In this document: piece after piece, positions 33,197 through 36,548 of the stretch
How the letters are laid out: each line of letters starts with the position of its first letter
How positions within the stretch are numbered: the stretch's first letter is position 1
Assembly (NCBI GenBank): GCA_019113745.1
Contig: DXGV01000038.1
Coordinates: forward strand, 1-36,548
Origin: Candidatus Blautia intestinavium
GTDB lineage: Bacteria; Bacillota; Clostridia; Lachnospirales; Lachnospiraceae
Direction of reading: 5' to 3'
Length of the DNA: 36,548 nt
The notes under the pieces: generated by a model
Told to the model about the DNA's origin: nothing
Databases searched by the model: none
The model's input: only the letters and a program-made list of their open reading frames with translations
Translations under genes and position numbers: made by a program

Positions 33197-35686
33197 TCAG
33201 AATCCGATAACAGTAATCGTTCGGGAACGTCTGCTGAATAATTTTCGGTAATAATTAAGTTTTCTAGAGTCTACCCGGATTGTCATTTTTGGTGAATATG
33301 GATCTATCTTTGAACCTACATTATTCAAGCGGAGACTTTTAATATGGATGATACATCCGCGTTTCACTCCATAAAATGCCTGAGATCCAATTCTGGTTAG
33401 GCCGGTACCTATTGCTACCCTGTTTAAGCTTTTGCAGTTTCGGAAAGCATAACTTCCAATAGCTGTTACATTATGGCTGATGGCCACTTTAGTAAGTCTG
33501 GTTTTTCCATAAAATGCTTTTGTCCACACATAACTTACTTTATAGGTTATGCCGGCATAGCGGATAGTGGACGGGATACTGGCCGAACGGATGTTTGAGT
33601 TTGTTGTTCCGCAGCAGGCGACAATATTTTTTCCCTTTACACGATAGATTAGATCTGTTGAAGAAACATAGCTGTATCTCCATTGTGCATATAAAGTGAC
33701 ATTTCCCAATAGTTTAAAGGTTTTTCCGGGAGTATAGCTTGTACCGCTTCCATCAGACTTTGTATTCCAGCCGATAAAAAATCTTGAATTACAGTAAGGC
33801 GCATTTTTTACAGTTACCATTTTGCCAGATGTATATTTTGTATTGTCCACAGGCATATTTCCAACAGCATACGGGCTGTTTTTCTGATAAGTTACTCTAT
33901 AGACAACAGGCGTTGGTGTTGCTGTTGGTACCGGGGTGGCGGTAGGTACAGGCGTAGCCGTCGGAGACGGAGTAGCAGTAGGCGTGGGGCTTGGAGTGGC
34001 TATAGGGCCATCCAAAGTTCGTGTATGAGCCTTAATAGAAAAACAGAAGGGGGATTTTTGTATGCCGCAGTCAATCCAATCTGTACCATTTGCGCTGTAA
34101 AAGCTCTGGTTTGCTTCCAGCCCTGCAATTGCCTGGAACCATGAGGAGGAAGTGACAGTAGTAGTATTTTCTACGTAGTATGGAGTGGAATCATCCATTA
34201 AGGTGAGAACCACAGAATACTGGCTTCCCTGAACTAATGGAACAGGGGAATCCAGTTCGATCGTGTCAATACCAGCTAAAGGCTGCACATACTCCATAGG
34301 AGTATTAAAAGCCGGAGTACCGCTGAGAGGATTGGAGGGATCCGTTAAATTTGTATAAATCTGAAGCTGGTAAGCAGTATAGTCTTTCTTGGAAGCTACT
34401 ACGATTTCTCCCAGTTCCTCAGCGTTTCCATTTCCAGCAGTAGCGGTAAATATATTGGCAATGGAATAGCCTTTTTCAAGAGTAAAGGAAGAGGTACTGC
34501 AGGTAGCGCCGTCATAAAAATAGTTATTTGGATAAGCAGGAGCTGATGTGACTGTATTGGAAACCAGGTTGGTAATGGACGCATCTTCATAGGAAAGATA
34601 AAAATACCCATTATCGCCCCATGAATTTCCGTAGCTGTTTTTCACGATCCAGGCTCCGTCATTCTGTACATTAGACTGTTCAGGAAAATTTTCTTTTGCA
34701 TAATCATCATTCCAACCGACAATAGTTATTGCATGGTTTACAGTTCCGGAGTTAGGATAACAGGCAGCAGCAGTGTCGGCCTTAAAGTAAGTGCCAGTAC
34801 CGTCTAAATAGATCATTGCTGTAACAGAAGAGTATTCCTGAAGCAGTCGTTTCATCCGATCTACAGAATAAGCAGAAAAAACAGCGTCTGTTAGATATAC
34901 ATCTGTGTCATATGCCAGACTGTTATCTAATGGTACCGATAAATCTGCAGTGTGGGAACTGTCAGTAGGAAGCGGAGCTTTATCTTCTGTTACCATACCG
35001 GACCAGGTACTTAAAAAGAAAGAAGCAACCATACCGTTCCCTCTGTCATGGTAGTTGTTCCCTAAATGTACAATCCGATCCTCTGGTGTATTTCCAAGGG
35101 GATCATTTACCCGGTGACACCAGAAATAAGCCAAATGTTCTTCGGAAAGATCCCAAGTTCCAAGTCCCTGTGAAAGAAGAGAGGTCTCAAAATTGGATGC
35201 AAGTCCAAAGGCCCAGCAAATACCAAAGGGATTTTGATTTTTTACAGATGTAATAAGTCCAGATTCTCGAGAATCAAAATATGATGGGAAACTGCTATAT
35301 GTACTGACACCAAGGTTACTTTCAGCATTTTCCAGAGGAGAATAGGCATCCAATTCAGCTATAGGAGCAAGTTGTTCTGCCTGTTCGTCCTTCGTCATAG
35401 GACGACCAAGAATATAATCCAGATTTTTATCAGAAGATTCCCCTTCTCCCGAACTGAACAGTTCTTCCTCAGAGGGCTGGAAGGAAAAAACGGAATTTGA
35501 CATGGAATCTGAAAAAGTAGGTTCCGTTTCATCCGTAGAAACGCCAGAAGTAAATTTGTCAGTTTCTAAAGCTGTATTACCAGAAGAAAAATCGCTGGCG
35601 CCTACAAAAGAAAGGTTTCCGGCAGAGAGAGAAAATGTCAAGAGAAAGGCGAGACTACTCTTTAAAAAAAAATGTTTTTTACGCAT
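33197..35686 (-). CDS. Secreted papain-like (C1) protease with lectin-like, InlB-type and leucine-rich repeats
   Basis: The 829-aa protein has a signal peptide (to about residue 30) and an acidic spacer. A C1A peptidase domain follows (about 130-395) with Gln151, Cys157 in FGICWAFG, His318 in VNHAITIVGW and Asn350 in WIVKNSYGNSWG. A lectin-like domain (about 400-555) is typical after such bacterial C1 domains. A Pro/Thr linker (about 557-592) leads to an InlB B-type repeat (NAPYCNSRFFIGWNTKSDG, VTLYAQW) and BspA-like leucine-rich repeats (VTAIGSYAFRNCKSLNRVAI). No LPXTG anchor is visible, so it is probably released or held by its repeats. GGAG lies 9 nt before the ATG. It probably degrades host or mucus proteins. 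Confidence 0.88.
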   Translation of the reverse strand: MRKKHFFLKSSLAFLLTFSLSAGNLSFVGASDFSSGNTALETDKFTSGVSTDETEPTFSDSMSNSVFSFQPSEEELFSSGEGESSDKNLDYILGRPMTKDEQAEQLAPIAELDAYSPLENAESNLGVSTYSSFPSYFDSRESGLITSVKNQNPFGICWAFGLASNFETSLLSQGLGTWDLSEEHLAYFWCHRVNDPLGNTPEDRIVHLGNNYHDRGNGMVASFFLSTWSGMVTEDKAPLPTDSSHTADLSVPLDNSLAYDTDVYLTDAVFSAYSVDRMKRLLQEYSSVTAMIYLDGTGTYFKADTAAACYPNSGTVNHAITIVGWNDDYAKENFPEQSNVQNDGAWIVKNSYGNSWGDNGYFYLSYEDASITNLVSNTVTSAPAYPNNYFYDGATCSTSSFTLEKGYSIANIFTATAGNGNAEELGEIVVASKKDYTAYQLQIYTNLTDPSNPLSGTPAFNTPMEYVQPLAGIDTIELDSPVPLVQGSQYSVVLTLMDDSTPYYVENTTTVTSSSWFQAIAGLEANQSFYSANGTDWIDCGIQKSPFCFSIKAHTRTLDGPIATPSPTPTATPSPTATPVPTATPVPTATPTPVVYRVTYQKNSPYAVGNMPVDNTKYTSGKMVTVKNAPYCNSRFFIGWNTKSDGSGTSYTPGKTFKLLGNVTLYAQWRYSYVSSTDLIYRVKGKNIVACCGTTNSNIRSASIPSTIRYAGITYKVSYVWTKAFYGKTRLTKVAISHNVTAIGSYAFRNCKSLNRVAIGTGLTRIGSQAFYGVKRGCIIHIKSLRLNNVGSKIDPYSPKMTIRVDSRKLNYYRKLFSRRSRTITVIGF

Positions 35687-35776
35687 GATAAACGCTCCTG
35701 TTTTTTAGGTATGGAAAGAACAAAAGTAAAGGATTCTTTGCTTTTGCGGTTAGGATTGTATTAGTTTGTTTCATAT

Positions 35777-35806
35777 ATCATAGCATGGAAAACCATTGTA
35801 TGTCTA
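35777..35806 (-). promoter_or_regulatory. Promoter of the C1 protease gene
   Basis: On the minus strand, TAGACA (35801-35806), 18 nt, TATGAT (35777-35782), with TG one base before the -10 (extended -10). Confidence 0.6.
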
Positions 35807-35848
35807 GAATAAAAGCGGGAGTTGGCGTTTCTCTAAGAGTTCCTTATT

Positions 35849-35877
35849 TTGACAAAATTTTTTATTTTGTTTATGAA
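35849..35877 (+). promoter_or_regulatory. Promoter candidate for the XRE regulator
   Basis: TTGACA (35849-35854) is perfect; TATGAA (35872-35877) is 17 nt downstream. The leader would be about 90 nt. Confidence 0.55.
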
Positions 35878-35976
35878 AATATAAACTTTCTGGTATTCAA
35901 AAACAAACGTATGTTTGGTGTTGTATAACTGTAAGGAATCCGGAGAACTTTATGGACAGAAAATCGGGGGATGATC

Positions 35977-36306
35977 ATGAAAAGTATATATTCAGATAAA
36001 CGGATGGAAGTTGGTAACAGAATCCGCAAACTACGCAAAAGATATGATTTATTTCAGGATAAATTTGCAAAAGCCTTGGAGATCTCTGCGATAACACTTT
36101 CCAGAATCAAAAATGGAACAGCGAACCTTGATATTTGGATACTGTTAAAAATGACGCAGACTTTAGATGTTCCTGTAGAGATTACCTTGGGAATCCGAGG
36201 GTGGCAAAAAGATATTCAGGAAGCACAAGTGGTTTGTTCTTGCGGTAAAAATAAAAGATTGCTTGATGCAGATCCGGAGACAATGGAGGATATTATCAAA
36301 ATTTAA
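35977..36306 (+). CDS. XRE-family helix-turn-helix regulator, probably truncated by a frameshift
   Basis: The 109-aa product has a Cro/CI-type helix-turn-helix at residues 6-65 (VGNRIRKLRKRYDLFQDKFA, SAITLSRIKNGTANLDIWIL). After it comes CSCGKNKRLLDADPETMEDI and then an early stop. One extra A in the run CAAAATTT near 36297 would explain the stop: removing it joins this frame to a zinc-ribbon-like tail (CPDC then YCANRC). The ATG at 35977 lies 6 nt after GGGGG; the ATG at 35971 is too close. A DNA-binding regulator of unknown target, with no link to the fucose genes seen. Confidence 0.7.
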   Translation: MKSIYSDKRMEVGNRIRKLRKRYDLFQDKFAKALEISAITLSRIKNGTANLDIWILLKMTQTLDVPVEITLGIRGWQKDIQEAQVVCSCGKNKRLLDADPETMEDIIKI

Positions 36307-36430
36307 ATGTCCTGATTGCAAATCTGTCATTGCAATCAGTTCCCACAAAAAATTATACTGCGCGAATCGGTGTGTGAGTAGTTATAACAGTCAAAGTCTG
36401 ATACTAACACCGTTCAAAAGGAGAGCGTAA
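36266..36430 (+). pseudogene. Zinc-ribbon-like tail in the shifted frame
   Basis: This 54-codon frame overlaps the end of the XRE gene. It encodes KFKCPDCKSVIAIS and HKKLYCANRC, a plausible four-Cys zinc ribbon. It lacks a good ribosome site, so it is better explained as the lost C-terminus of the XRE protein. A perfect 10-bp inverted repeat (36312-36321 with 36330-36339) lies within it. Confidence 0.4.
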
Positions 36431-36548
36431 AATTTTCTGTGTCTATGGGAAAAATTCTTCTTTGATAAGAAACAGATATGTATAAATGTCTTGTCGGAAC
36501 TTCTGCTTTTTTGCTGTCGAATTACTTATCTGTTTATAGTATTCCCTA
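36431..36548. other. Window end with no recognised feature
   Basis: The last 118 bases are AT-rich. I see no coding frame, hairpin or promoter that I can support. Confidence 0.5.

Noticed and set aside
1..36548. tRNA or rRNA genes
   Set aside because: I saw no cloverleaf or rRNA-like core; the spacer-like word in the IS is too short to count.

Overview
The window looks like a gut Lachnospiraceae-type Firmicute (Blautia / Ruminococcus gnavus-like). The reasons are moderate GC, strong AGGAGG ribosome binding sites, sigma-A promoters close to TTGACA-17-TATAAT, some TTG starts, and an L-fucose plus B12-dependent 1,2-propanediol microcompartment locus. The genus cannot be fixed from sequence alone. 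The first bases are the left end of an insertion sequence, so the window may start at an assembly break.

Layout. 1-1995: a complete IS1182-like element. 2103-8637: two signalling genes, a 1328-aa PAS/GAF/GGDEF/EAL protein (degenerate cyclases, intact EAL) and a CheB-CheR-coiled coil-PAS fusion. 8634-9573: a consensus promoter that overlaps the cheB/R stop codon, a cobalamin riboswitch with a terminator, then a small Cys-rich protein of a family linked to cobalamin metabolism. 9593-10306 (minus): a PHP-family phosphoesterase.

10604-28119 is one bacterial microcompartment (BMC) locus. A promoter drives pduU-pduV. A second promoter drives a long run: fuculose-phosphate aldolase, pduP, Zn-alcohol dehydrogenase, four BMC-H shell genes, a triple hairpin repeat, pduL, pduN, pduS, pduT, a DeoR regulator, pduQ, pduCDE, pduGH and pduO, closed by a strong terminator. 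An AraC regulator (minus) and L-fucose isomerase (plus) follow. The pathway read from these genes is: fucose to fuculose (FucI); a kinase not present here; fuculose-1-P to lactaldehyde and DHAP (aldolase carrying an encapsulation tail); lactaldehyde to 1,2-propanediol (an alcohol dehydrogenase, possibly the tagged Zn enzyme); propanediol to propanal (PduCDE, B12, reactivated by PduGH; cofactor maintained by PduO and PduS); propanal to propanol (PduQ) or propionyl-CoA (PduP) and propionyl-phosphate (PduL). The first half has the gene order of fucose/rhamnose glycyl-radical BMCs (GRM5 type), but no glycyl radical enzyme is present. The dehydratase module is the B12 type, so the locus looks like a hybrid.

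31178-31914 has no gene but carries nine tandem copies of an exact 53-bp repeat. 31915-35686 holds two exported proteins, a membrane-anchored SH3-domain protein and, on the minus strand, a papain-like protease with lectin-like, InlB-type and leucine-rich repeats. The window ends with an XRE regulator that appears to have lost a zinc-ribbon tail through a one-base frameshift.
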